A DNA stretch of 64,000 bases from Anopheles merus. Its lineage: Eukaryota; Arthropoda; Insecta; Diptera; Culicidae. Location of the stretch: NCBI RefSeq assembly GCF_017562075.2, contig NC_054083.1:22751428-22815427 (forward strand). The letters are read 5' to 3'. The notes beneath the pieces are model-generated. The model made no database searches and was not told where the DNA came from. It saw only the letters and a program-made list of their open reading frames with translations. Both the position numbers and the translations under genes were made by a program. The number at the start of each line of letters is the position of its first letter. Position 1 is the first letter of the stretch. Positions 1 through 12,849 of the stretch are shown one piece after another.

Positions 1-3000
1 CAATTTAGCTCATAGTGAAGGAGTTTCGGCCTTCCAAATCTCAATTCATTAACAGTTTGATGAAGCTATTAATTAGTTTAAGCAAATCCTCGAATCCGCC
101 CATAAACGATCGAAAGGAGATGCTAAACGTTCGATTCCGCAGTAAAACAACTCCTCCACACTCTCGCGATTGAACATCTCAACCATTAACAGTGACGAAA
201 TGCACTGCTAGCGCACTGAAATGCGTAAACTGACACAACTGCTGGCACCAGATAATTCCGAGCAATGTTAACACGCACCCATACCCTAGAGCGGGTACCG
301 CCAAAACATTAGGAAAATGGTTTGTTTGTTTTTCGGTGGCCATTCGGGGTGGGTAAATAAAAATCTACTGACCCACCTGACGCGGCATCTAAAAGAGCCT
401 GGAAGCGCGTTTTGGTTTTTTGTTGTTGTTTTGTGTTGATAGATTTTTTCAGAGGGCGGGCGCTAAAAATAATCTAGGTCGATTGCCGCCGAACCTTACC
501 CCACGATTACTTGGTGCGTAGCTCGACAGGGTGCGGTGTCGGTCTGCGGATGTGTGAGGGGGGTACGTACGTACGTGGAACGGTTGGATGTTCCGGTTGA
601 GATTTATTTCCTTCCCGCAAAGGCCACGTTTCTGTGCCGTTGGAAAGGAAAACTCATCCCACGTGTGGTTGGTGCGAGTGGTCATCTTCGTACTCGAATT
701 TCTCGCCAAATTGTTTATTCTGCAGCTGGGTGGTGGAGGCGCAAGAGAAAGGAAGCAACAGCAGGTGGAAGTGTGCGGTAGGTCAGGTTGTGGGAAGGCG
801 TTCTTAAAATAGAGACGGCTCCATTCAACTCAACCAACTCTACACGGCACGGTACGAATTACTGCAGCGTGCCCATTACGAAAACTGCACATTCGATTGT
901 TTTCCCCGTTTCGTTTGCTTCCGTGAACGCAGAAGCTGTCGTGTGCTTTTTGTAATGTGATTTTCCTCCTGCTGCTAATGACAGGTTGATGTCATGCAGT
1001 TGAGTTTTCATAAGCTGGCCCGCCAGTGCCGGCATGCAGAACATGCTGTGATGGGTTTTTGGACGCTTCACGATGCAGCACAATATCGGTTGGTATCGAT
1101 GGTTGTGTGGGAACTTGAAGAAAAGAAGCAAAAAAAAAAACTTCACATTATCGATAAAACATGGTCCATTTAGCGAGGGAAGACTGTTCACGTGATGTGG
1201 ACGGGGAGGCGGTGTGGTGTGCTCGTTGAAGTGGGATGCGCAGGTGTGACAAGAAGGTTAGTACATGTCACAAGCGTTTGGCATTGATTTTTTGCACGTC
1301 TTCTACGTTGAGTGTTGGTTTTTAGGTTATGCGGCAGATTGCGATGATTGATTATGTAACTCCTCTGTTTATCGTTACAAATTGACAAATTTTCACTAAA
1401 TTGTTTGATGATGAATGTGAATATTCAACAACATTGAATTTTGAACATTTTGTCTTTTTTTATATCTTCTTTTCAAGTAAAACTTCCCGATTCATCAAAT
1501 TTTCCAATCCAATTGCAAAAATTACACTTTTCTGATTATGGTTTTATTACTTCCTGTCTATTAATAAATTAATTATGTTTGTTTGCATTTGAAATGATTC
1601 TATGACTTTATTTGATATTTGTGTTTTCCGCAATTGTTTTATTTGTGTATATATTTTTTATCTTATTTATATTTATAAGACTGTTGTTTTATTTTCTTAT
1701 TTTTTGTCAAATTTCCATGCTCTATTTTTTCCATAATTCTTTTCTTTTATTCAATTTTAGTTTTCTTATCTCTATTAAGTCTCTTTTTAATTAATTCAGC
1801 ATCCTTTATTTTTTCTTATTTTGTTGTATTTTACCATGTTGATGCTTTTTTTTCAATTTGTCTTCTTTGTGCCCTTGTATCATCCACAAAGTTCGTGACC
1901 TACCATCCCGGTGACCAGTTCGCACTCTCTGGGAAAATGGGCTTGGTTCATTTCCCAGCAAGAAATTGATTAAATATACAGTTTATGTGTGTTTTGGTTC
2001 CGTTTCACTGGCGGTCCAAAAAAGGAGTACTAAAAAAGAAAACAAAACAACGAAAAGGAACCTTTAACTCGTCAGAGCAGCACGTTGAAAGGAGAGAGCC
2101 TCTGCTACCTTTTTTCCATCGGGCTCTTTCCGTTCGGTTTTGAGTGAAAAAACGCACAAAGAGCAAAACTAAAGCCAAATCATCGAACTTTATGACTCTC
2201 TTCGTCGGTGTCGGATGTCGATCAGCCAAGAGTCGTGAAGCTTTCTGCTACACCGGAGAGAAGCAGCTCACCCATAAGCCGTATGAATTTATTTCAATTT
2301 TGATTTCCTTCTCCATACTTTTGTTCGCCAAAGCGTATGTGTGTGTGTTGTGAATTTGTGCGAATGAGTGAGTTCTATCGTTCCTGTTTGACTGCTTTTC
2401 GAGTAAAAAAATAGGATTTTCTTGTTCTTTTGACATCCGTGGAACCGTGACTGCAACCGTCTTATTTGGCACTATGCGATGAAGTTGCTGCGTACACTTT
2501 CCAGCTAATTTTGTTATTGTTCATACCGAGTGAAACCATTCCACTATTGCAGTGATGGGAAAATATGTTTCAAGCTTGCCGCGCAACGTAGTATAGCACC
2601 AGCAACACCGACGAGAATATCATTTTTATTGAGCAAAGCCATAAAACGTCCACTTTCTTCGATTTGGTTCGGTTCGGTGTTCGTAGGGTCGAACATAATT
2701 CATTGTTATTTTACAACAAAAAGTATGGATTTTACAGCGGAAGGAATCGAACGCTGTAAAGAACAGGGGAAGCGGAAAGAATATAATGGAAGCTACGCTT
2801 TGGCGATGGCAGGACGTGATTGAAATTTGCAATAGATTTAATGATACGGGTTTGACTGAAGCCGAACAAACCGAGAACCGTGAAGAGTTTCGTTTGCGTT
2901 TTCGGTGCAAAAATATGTGCTCGATGCTGTGCCTTGGCGTTGCGCTTTCCAGCTTTCCGCGTTCGACAATCGGTGATGATGATGATGGCGAAGATTGACC

Positions 3001-5690
3001 TGATTCGGACAGCGAGTTGAGTTTTTCACCAGCCGAGTATCTATTTATGTTTTATTCCACGGAAAAATCGTTGCCTTTGGAAAAATTGTTGATAAATGCA
3101 ATTAAGCTCAGTAATCTAGCAGGAAGCATGTGGCATGTGTCACATAAATTGAAACTTTGTTTGTTCTGAAAAATCTTGTTATTTTTAATTTTTTTTAAAT
3201 AAATTTAAATAATAAAGTAAATAAGTTATCCTGTCGACTAATTTAAATTTATCTGACCCTATTCTTGCTCCAATACTATTTTACAGAATTTTAAGATCCC
3301 CTTTTAACACTATCTCTATATGCTTCTGCAACTTTACCATTCCAACGCGCCTTTAAACTTACACTGACTCCCTCGCTATGCAAACAATCTAATTTTCATG
3401 CTATTAAGCTAATTGCCAACCCGATTGCTTGGCTGAACGGTTCTCAATGGCAAACTCCAAATTACCGCCAAATTCCCCTGACTGCTGCTGACACTGGAAC
3501 CGATGGCACCTTCTGCTTCGCTCGCCTTTTTTGGGGGACGAGCTCTCGTTTTTGCAACGGCTCCAATCGGCAACGCGGTGCTATACCGATCGGCTGGTGC
3601 CTTATCGGGCTCTGGTGCCTTTTGCCCGGCTGCAGCCAAAGCCCGTGAACTTAATCGTTGACACAAATGACAAATGCACAAAGGGAGAGAGAGAGAGAGA
3701 TCAACGGTGGCGGTGGCGGCAGCGTTGGCCTTACCGTTTTGCAGCGAATGCCAATATCGGGCCCCGGGACTGGGCGTTTTAATTGTACCCGTGGAAGTAC
3801 GTACCCCACCGTTCGTTAAGTGTGGTGGGCGCATTAACGCTCCGCTAACGCTTCTCCTTGGTGCAATAGTTTCGAATTGCAATTGCACATTTGCGGTTTT
3901 GTCGATTTGTGCGCTGTTCGGTGGTCCCATCCCGCTCCCGCATAGATTCCTCAAGGACGCTGCCGTGCGGCAATCAAATCTTGTCGGAAGGTTGTTATTT
4001 CATTTGCACAGCTAGCAACATTCGGTGAACTTCTGGGCATTGGACATGGTGCTAGTAGCGATCTCTGAGGAGGAATTGCAATACTGTGCGTAGGAGCGTG
4101 TGCCCTTTGCTTATCAAATTGTATAATCATTGTACCATCATGCATTAGATGGAGGTTTGCATTTTTCCCGTTTATTGCCTGCAGACCTTCGATAGCAACA
4201 TACGCAATTCGTATGTAGGAACGCGCCCCGCATATTTCTGTAATGGGTTATGATGTGGTCTATGTGCTGCTGGAAAGGCAGCATTTTTGTCGATTCGATT
4301 GGCATGTGCACTTGACTGCTGTTCAGGGTCAGTATTGCGCTTCAAAACCATTCCAATCATCCACCCGTATGATGATTGTTTGCTTCATGCAGGGAAAGAT
4401 CTCTTACCTAGTCCACTTTTTACAACACATGTTTTGGAGAGCTTTGGTTAGGATTAATTATTGCCATTTTAGGCCCTATGTACTGGTATTTGTTTATGTA
4501 TTCCTTAGCCTTGACGTTTCAAAGGGGTTTCGGTTTGATAAGTTGACGGATATGGAGTTTATGTTGTTTATGGAGTTTAAATAGAGTCTATTTTGGAACT
4601 CCTTCGACATTATATCAATGTGAGAAAAACTTGTTAGTGTGCAAAGTTCACCAACCAGGAAGGGCGATGAAAATAGTTTTGTTCAAATGTTGTTTTTCTT
4701 TCCGGTTCACGAAATGTCCATCATTGCCGGCGGCCGCTAGTCGAAAGCCGGTTTATTTCGGGTAAGAACATTTCGTTGCTTCTTGAAGCTTAAAGCAAAA
4801 AAAAAATCAACAGAAAAAGGGAGCAAATATGAACCTCGAAAAGGGGGGCTTAGCATAAAGCATGCTGGTTCGATTATGTAACCGAATCCGTGGAGCGCTG
4901 TGATTGAGTTTCGCTTCCGTTTCGGTTCCGTTCGATCGATTGATTCCGGAGTGCCCTGCGGATTCGGTCGCACCCCACTAGCGAGGTTGCAGGTTTGATT
5001 GCCAACTAGTATGTGTGTGTATGTGTGGAAGTGTGTGAATGGAGAATGTACTACCCAGAAGAAAAAAAAAAGGATATCGATTATCGACTTGCCCTTTTTT
5101 CTTGCCTCACTTTGTTTGGCTACGGTTAAGTGTTGTGGGTTCCAAGGAGCGGATATGGTTCCAAGGAACGGGTAGGAGCTGCCTCAACGTTATTCCCATT
5201 CAATCTCGTTTACCACGGAGAGGGAGAAGAAGGAGGTACTGAAACCGCCAACCTTTGCCACCGGGAGCAAAGTGGGAGTCCAAAGGGTGACGATATATAA
5301 CATTCCGATGGTAAATTGGAGTTCATATCGAGCGTTACGGTGCCGGTTGGAATGGTGTGGCGGAAGAAGAAGCAAGAAAGGATGAGCGGTTTCCTCTAGT
5401 ACGCGCTTGAGGCATTTCTAGAGAAAGAGAGAGAGAGAGAGAGAAAGCAAAAAAAAATGCGAACATGGAAATCTGTTGGTTTGGTGAACGAAACCATCAT
5501 GGATGGATCGCGGCGAGGATGCATTTGGATGTGATTGTTGATTTTATTCCCACTTGTCCCGTGGTGGCGTTGAGCTTATTTATTTTGATTCTGCGGCAGT
5601 ACGCGGATAAACAAATAAGAGTTTTATTGATGAAAGTGGGCGACCTTTGTTGGTCATTTCGTTTTGTATCGCCTATCTTTTATACTTTAT
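1..5690. other. Non-coding host DNA, no gene recognised
   Basis: Mixed composition. The stretch 1434-1870 is T-rich on the plus strand. GA runs lie near 3677 and at 5421. Short open frames on both strands overlap each other and show no domain, repeat of codon pattern or splice context worth reporting. Confidence 0.6.
5421..5444. repeat. (GA)n tract
   Basis: A GAGA run with one AA interruption. A similar short one lies at about 3677-3693. Confidence 0.9.
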
Positions 5691-7170
5691 AGGTGTGTCT
5701 ACAATTATTTAAGTGTTGTGTTAAACATATAATGCCTGTTTTGATTGCATATCAAAAAGGGTCATATAGCACATTAAATTAATAACGAGAAAATAAATTT
5801 ACATTAAAATGCGTTGTACAATCCTTCAAAAAACTTGTAGCATCATTTTTACGATTTTCTAGTTTGGGTGAGTATTTAATGTTTTATTAAGAATTGGGCC
5901 AAAAGCTAATATTAAATTAGTGGTTTAATTTACAATTGGTAAAATTATATCATCGGAACACATATATTGCACACTAACAAAAGCTCAACATTCTGTTATT
6001 GCACACTTTCCAACACACTGAAACTGACGAAAGATAGGCTTGAAATTGATGTTTTTCTAACAAAAAGTGTTAAAGATAACACGAAATACTATTGCATTAC
6101 ACTTCTTGGTCCTTGGTTCAAGCCGGAATTCCGCAAAAAAAGAAGAAAAGTAGAAAGCCTATGGTAAACAAAATACTGTAAATAATAATGGTATGATGAA
6201 AAAGGCAGGCAGAATCGTAAGAATTGACTGAATAAGCTCATCCTGTCAGTGGAACAGTAATCGTCATCCGGGTTGTATCCATTTGAATGTAACGGTCCAC
6301 CACATTTGATTTCTGTGTTTGTGTACAAATATTTTAAAATAGTTTTGTTTTCCTTTTTTCTGTTCGGAATGAGTTGTATTACTTTTATTAAACCTAAAAA
6401 ACGGATTCAAACAAGCTTTAATCTTTCTTGACATAATATTTATCCTTCAGGGGCGTTGGAGTGTTGACATGTGTTCAACCGTAAAGTGTCAAACTCCATA
6501 TAAAAAAGCTGTCTAGTATCGTAAAAATGGTGATCGTGGTAAAATATACATCCCTAAAATATATAAATATATCGTGGTAAAATATATCGTGGTAAAATAT
6601 ATCGTGGTAAATATAAATATGCACAATTCTTAACGGTTTCACCTGATAAATCCATTCATTTTGATCAGAATCAATCAACAAAATGTTTTTGTTTAATGAA
6701 ATCGAATATTAAATAAAATATAGTCGTGAAATATTCAACAGAAATGCTTAATTTTTAAGAAAAATGTTTACTTCTATCAACATTTTATAAATATTTGGAA
6801 ATATAACAATTTATACGCAGTATGCAATAATCGGCAAACTACCCTGCATCAGCTCTAATTTATAAATCCAAAACTCGAAATTCTGACTATGCAACCTTGA
6901 ACTTGCAAAACAGTACCTTAAAAAATAGTTTCCTTTATGATAACTGGAAATTGATACCCAAAGTCGTTACCGGGACGTAATCAAATCATGTCCAAAATCG
7001 GGAAAACATGATGTCGAACGGTATTTCGGGATAAATTATAATCACATTTCGCTACCTATAACGGCTTCCCCCATCCTATATCATCACTATACCGAAAGAG
7101 TAAAAAGGAAAGCCCAAACAAAAACACCAAACGCTCAAAAAGCCCAAGCGCAGGGCACTAACGAAACGGC
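5691..7170. other. AT-rich non-coding DNA
   Basis: AT-rich throughout, with the 15-bp minisatellite at 6533-6610. No coding or element ends recognised. Confidence 0.6.
6533..6610. repeat. 15-bp minisatellite ATCGTGGTAAAATAT
   Basis: One copy starts at 6533. Three adjacent copies start at 6571, 6586 and 6601, the last of them imperfect. On the minus strand it gives a repeated YHDIF peptide in a chance frame. Confidence 0.9.
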
Positions 7171-9316
7171 GTTACCATAAATGGCCTCGTTTCTTCGGAA
7201 TGAAAATTCACGACCTCGATTCCTTCGCTTTATTATAGGTCTTTTGTTTGTTTGTGTGTGTATGTGTAAGTCTTACTGTTCCTTGCCACCGAAAGGGTCA
7301 AGGTTTCCAGTGGTATCCACGTCCCTGGCAGCGATTCGTCATTGCACGACGCACAGCAACAAGGAACGAACATCGGGAAGAAAAATTATACTCTACCCCG
7401 ACATGCGAACGAGTCGTGTTGTAACGAGCCTAACGCACGCCAGCGCACGCTGCGTTCTGGTCGGCCGGAAAATCGGTGCTTAAAAGGGAAGGGATATAAC
7501 AAGGATGGGGGTGAAGAAGCAGCTTCGGTAGCAAATAGGCGCCAAATGGCCCGCAAAAGGTGTGGATGACAAGCGTTGGATGATGGACACGGCGGACTTT
7601 CGGGGCGGTTCGGGAGGGCGATCCCTTTTGCTTTATTGGGACATGGCCTTGGTATGGGGGAGGAGGGAAACGATAGGGGAAGGAGAGAAAATTGTTGCTG
7701 CACTTTTGCCACTGTTCCGGTTGCAACAACAACTTTTCAAAAATAAAAAGGAAATAAATAATCGGTCATGCATGGTAAAAAGGTGTTTTACCCGCAAGAC
7801 CACGCTCGCTCGTGGCACGAACCCTTTTTGGAGCAGGCTCTAACAAAAAAAAAAAAACAAAAAAACAATAGAAAGAAAACATATCAACCAGCCCATTCGG
7901 TGGAAACACAAACAGCTGACGCGTTTATTTTATACCAATTTTCCGTACCCGTGCGCCATTCGGTCGCCTGGTGAAATCCATCAACTGAGTCAGCTTCGGC
8001 GGTCGGAAAGTACACACACACAGAAGCTAGACGGGTAGCGATTTTCCTTGCTAGTTCGAAGCGCTGGATGAGGTTATAAAAGAGCAGCGAAAAAGGAAAA
8101 AGTTTCATAATTTTCCATTGAAACAGTGCAACAATGGGGGAGTGCATTTGTTTCCATTTTAACCGACAGCGGAAGGGTTTGCCGCCGGTAGTGTGTTGTC
8201 TGTTTGTTTTTATATTGACAGTTTTCAATTTTTGCTCACAACTTTTCCAGCGTCAATTCTTTTGAATACTTATGTCATAGCAATCATAACATTGATAACT
8301 GTTTCTTCCTCAGTGTAGCAGTTGCAGTGCAGTGCAGTTTTGTTTCAAAGTTTTTTTTCTTCCTTTTTTTGTATAAGGTTGCAACTATTATTTTAAAGCC
8401 GCACATGCAACAGCTTACCTTGGATGGCTCACGAAAGAATTCGTTTGCGAGGTTAAGGGATAGACCTTTTAAATTTACAGCTTTTCAATTTGCGTCCGTA
8501 TTGCTGCTGTCGTACAAATTGGTTGGGAATTAAATTTGACTACCTGCCAATCAGAAGGCTAATCGGTGTGGTTCTCGTGCAAATGGTTACGAAACGGTGG
8601 ACCTAGACCGACCGGAGCGGTTGTGAATATTGAATTGCAGCTGCAACCGTTGCATGCGGGAGGAGTATGGCGGTGTGCAGTGAAACGGTGCCGCTTATAA
8701 ATCAATCAGACCAAAATAAACAAATTCTAGCACCGAACATTGATTGCGTGTGGGTGCAATACGACATGCAGCAAGTGAAGGGAAGCAGGAAAATTGGGAT
8801 GCGGTATAAATACATAATTAAGTGGTTGATTGCATGAATAGCTCTTTTTACTTACATATTTTAGCTTGCATTTAGTACTTTTTCATTGCTGGCTTTCTTT
8901 AAAAAATGTTTTATTCTCAATTTGCTGTAATCGGCCAAATTTTTATTATGTGTTAAGTTTTTGTTTAACGTTATGCTATTTTGTACGTGTTTTATATAAA
9001 ATTTAAAATCCTTTTAATTTTAATTTTGAAGCTTTCTTTACTTTTCCTTCTTTTTTAGTTCATAAGACTTACATTTCTTTATTATTTATATATTGTTCTA
9101 GCATTTTTTACTCCACGTTTAAATTTTTCCATGTTTTGCTAGCATTATGTCGCTTGTTTCACTGGCATGTTATTAGAAAACTTTTACTTACTTTTGGTTT
9201 TCTAATTTTAGATGTTTTATGGTTACATTTATCACTTTATTTATTATTGAGTATTGAGTTATTGAGGTTATTAAAGTTTGAAATCATTCCATTTATTGTG
9301 AACAATATTTTAGAAA

Positions 9317-9317
<1 letters not shown>
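7171..9317. other. Non-coding host DNA, mixed composition
   Basis: GC-richer to about 8.7 kb, then T-rich up to the (TTA)n tract. A GCAGTGCAGTGCAG motif lies near 8325. No gene seen. Confidence 0.55.
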
Positions 9318-9480
<163 letters not shown>

Positions 9481-10919
9481 TCGATTATTTGGGTGTTTTA
9501 TCTGAAAGAACTACTAATTGGAAACTTTTTTACCTTCTGTAAATCAATGATGGAAACTTATGTTGATAATGTACATATCATAATTGCACAATTTCAGTGG
9601 TAGAGTATTTTTCAATGTGATTATTTGCATGGGATTCATCTTTTACTCTGCTAATATTGTTCATATTTGCTTACGAAAAACGTTCGCTATGTGTCTAAAT
9701 ATTTTTTTTTCTATTTTACATCATAACGCTTCAACTTTTCCAATTTCCACATAAAATTTAACATCCTCATCGTATCGCCCATGCATCAACTCCTTCCAAG
9801 GTGTGAAAAGAGCAGCAATGGCAGCAATTACCTTAATCGTTAGTGTTAACCATTTACAATAACACCGAGCGGATAACAATACCTTCGCCAACTCCGAGCG
9901 CTGACGATGGCGCGACACACTTTTTCATCCGGAAGCGTGTGTCGCTGCTTTTACGCTGCCACCCCGCGGTACGTGCCCGATCTGTAGGCGCCCATCACAT
10001 AGCTGTCTCGCACTACTGTCGCAGCAATGTGTAGCAAAGTTTTTGCGTTAGTTTAACTCCATCGCTGGCTCGTTGAATGTTATCGTTTTCTGTGTTCGTT
10101 TCCGTGCTTTTTTGTATTTTTTTGTGTGCTCTGCCTCCCACAAAACTCGGACCGGACGTGAAGGATGTGACAATCGTAGCGAACCAGCGCTACCATTCCG
10201 GTTTGTTTCCGATCGGAGAAACTTAATTTAATAACACACGTTAACATTCATTCTGCATCATCCCGCCCGGGTGGATGGTTGAGAACGCTCGAAAGCAATT
10301 AAAAGTCCCAGCAACGTCAAAATCGATATTTATTTCGGGAACAACGTTTCCCAACCGAGTGAGAAAGCTCCCGGCAGGACTTGGAGGTTGGAATTAGAAT
10401 GAGTGGGGTTTTTTTTGTTCTGTGTAACACACTATTGCTCAAAATCACATTGGTTCATCGCAGGAACTACGAGGAAGGAGCTGCTCGGGTTGTTTCCTTT
10501 TCCTTTCGCTGCCTTGTAACATACGTCCATCTCGTTTATTCAACGGGACGCAAATATCAGATTCAGCTACGTGCAAAAATTACTCTCCGAGCTTTTCGAT
10601 GCTTTGTAGGGAAGTGGAAAAGGGGCAACGAAAGATGCAGTGGGCTAACACTATTTAATCAATCACTTTGTACCGAAGCGAACGCACAGTGGCGGTGGCA
10701 AAAAGGGGTGGCAAGCGTAGTGCGGCCCGAGGGCTTTGATTCGTGTGACGCTCTGGGGTGTAAATTATTGCTCGTAGCAACGAAAACTTTCATTTCACTG
10801 CTCACAGCTGAAGCATAACGTTTGTGTGTCGCTCTTTAAGATGGTAGATGAGGCAACATTTGGAGGGGTGATGGGGTGAGGGGAAATATTATAGCCAGCC
10901 AAAAAGAATATTGAATTCT
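9481..10919. other. Non-coding host DNA
   Basis: T-rich up to about 9.72 kb, then mixed. A 145-codon frame at 10381-10818 has no recognisable domain, and I treat it as chance. Confidence 0.55.
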
Positions 10920-11259
10920 TCATGAACCAGAGAGTTGCGCTTGGTGACGGTGAGGGAAGTAGTTAATTAATATGGATAAGGATAAATATAATGGATCATA
11001 TTTAGCGCTACTCGGTTGAGTGTATCGCATGGCTTGGTATGGAACACAATTCATTAGCATTATTTTTGTGTTGGATGAATTGTAATGAAAGACGTGGGCA
11101 CTGGACATTCGATATGACACATGATATTAATTAATCATCACATTTTGTTTCTGATGTTATTATAGCGATCAGAATAGCAAAAGTAGCTGGTCCAGCAAAA
11201 GAACAATTTTCTTAAAAGCTTTTAATATAATTTTAATTTTGATATAATATCTATAATAT

Positions 11260-11295
11260 GGCGTTGATATATCATTTTAATATAATATCAACGCC
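11260..11295. other. Perfect 11-bp stem hairpin
   Basis: GGCGTTGATAT at 11260-11270 and ATATCAACGCC at 11285-11295 are exact inverted copies around a 14-bp AT-rich loop. It could be the remnant of a small fold-back element. No function is implied. Confidence 0.7.
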
Positions 11296-11868
11296 AATTG
11301 AAAAGGGTAACAACTAATTTAAAACTACTTTTATGAAAAAATAGATTAATTAAAATTAAAATTAAAATTTAAATTATTTTGATTAAACTAGATTATCTAG
11401 ACTGCCATGTGAAACATAATCAAATAATCAATAATAGCTATCATATAATCATAACAGAATTTACTGTTTCTATTCCATTGATATATTTTTAATTTTTACT
11501 ATCTTCTTCGTCTTCTTCTTCAGCGAGTGAGGATGTATTCTCCTACATTTGACATTTCAAATATAATCAGAAGTTTACCCCTCTTTATATTGGCCTGACA
11601 GTTGTAATATGGTCTTTTTTGGTTATCTTTGTTTTGGTTCTTTTTTTGTCTTTCTATGCTAATTGGTTTATAATGTTTAGATTTCTATTTGGTTTTCTTG
11701 TATGAATTTGTTTTTTCTCTCTGTCTGATTTTTCTTTCCGTCTTTCCTTTAGTCTGTCGAATATATGGTCCCCCCTGGTTGTTTCATACTTTTTGAAATT
11801 AAAAACTATATACAACCCTGTGTTTTGTGTTTGGCATATTTAGTATTACAACTAACTTCATTTTTAAC

Positions 11869-11926
11869 AGCCAAAATGGTGACAAGTCAATACGACAAGC
11901 CAAAATGGTGATAAGTCAGTACGTGT
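11869..11926. repeat. Tandem duplication of a 29-bp unit
   Basis: AGCCAAAATGGTGACAAGTC at 11869 is repeated at 11898 with two or three base changes. It looks like a simple local duplication. Confidence 0.85.
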
Positions 11927-12460
11927 CTTGTCAATAATCTAATCTGTTATTCTAATTTCTTCCGGGTTTATGTTTAAGTCTTTCTCGCACGGTAACCTTT
12001 GAAATTTTCTTTGTAATGCTAGGATCGTTTCCCCTTTGGTTTGGCATTATTTTTCTTACCAATATTTTGTTTTCGCTATCATTTCTATTTTAAGTTTTTC
12101 TTATGCATCCACAAATTTTATTTTGTTTAAGTATCAACCTTTTTATTATCAATTTTAAGTATACCTCCTGTCAATTTCAAAATATTGATACATTTTCTTT
12201 TAATTATAATCGATTTTCATCATCCTTTACCTTGCAAACCATCGATACACGTCTCATAGAAGCTGCATTTGCAAAACTTTCCCTGACAAATGCGATGAAA
12301 TAAGCCTTACAAAACCATCAGAACCACACAAAAAGAAAACGATGTAAAACTGACAAGTTGGTAGCATACACACTCACACATACAATACACCACAAAGCAC
12401 AAAAAAAGCTCGATTGAGTTTCAAAGTGAAACGCATTAAACAGATCGGAAGCAGTAACAG

Positions 12461-12812
12461 AACGCTAAAGTCGTTCGACTACTTCTGTTCGAGTTTCATC
12501 CATTTGGCACCAGCGAAAAGAAACAATGAAACCGTTTCCATTCGTGCGCGTTTGAGTGGGTGTGTGTAGATCGTACGATAACAATGAACCCCCGGGTACC
12601 CTTTTCGGTTCGCCCAGTCCAAAAACCGGGCGTTGATAGTTTGTGTTACTTTTCAATAGTTTTTATACCAGTCCGTCCATCTGGCGTGTCTCGTACCGTG
12701 GCGTGGGTACCGTTTCCGGTTTTATGTGCCGCTCGTTTCAGCGCGAGTGCTTTTTTGCTCGCTCCTCGTATCCTCCTCGAAAGTATGGAAAAAAGCAAAT
12801 CCACACACTGGT

Positions 12813-12849
<37 letters not shown>

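Larger units (their letters stand above)
10920..12460. other. AT-rich non-coding DNA with small repeats
   Basis: Holds the 11-bp hairpin at 11260-11295, the 29-bp duplication at 11869-11926, and T-rich tracts between. Otherwise nothing recognised. Confidence 0.6.

Noticed and set aside
3409..3954. 181-codon minus-strand frame
   Set aside because: No recognisable motif and low-complexity stretches; overlapping frames exist on the other strand.
6533..6610. CRISPR-like regular repeats
   Set aside because: Adjacent 15-bp tandem units with no spacers, in eukaryotic DNA; a simple minisatellite.
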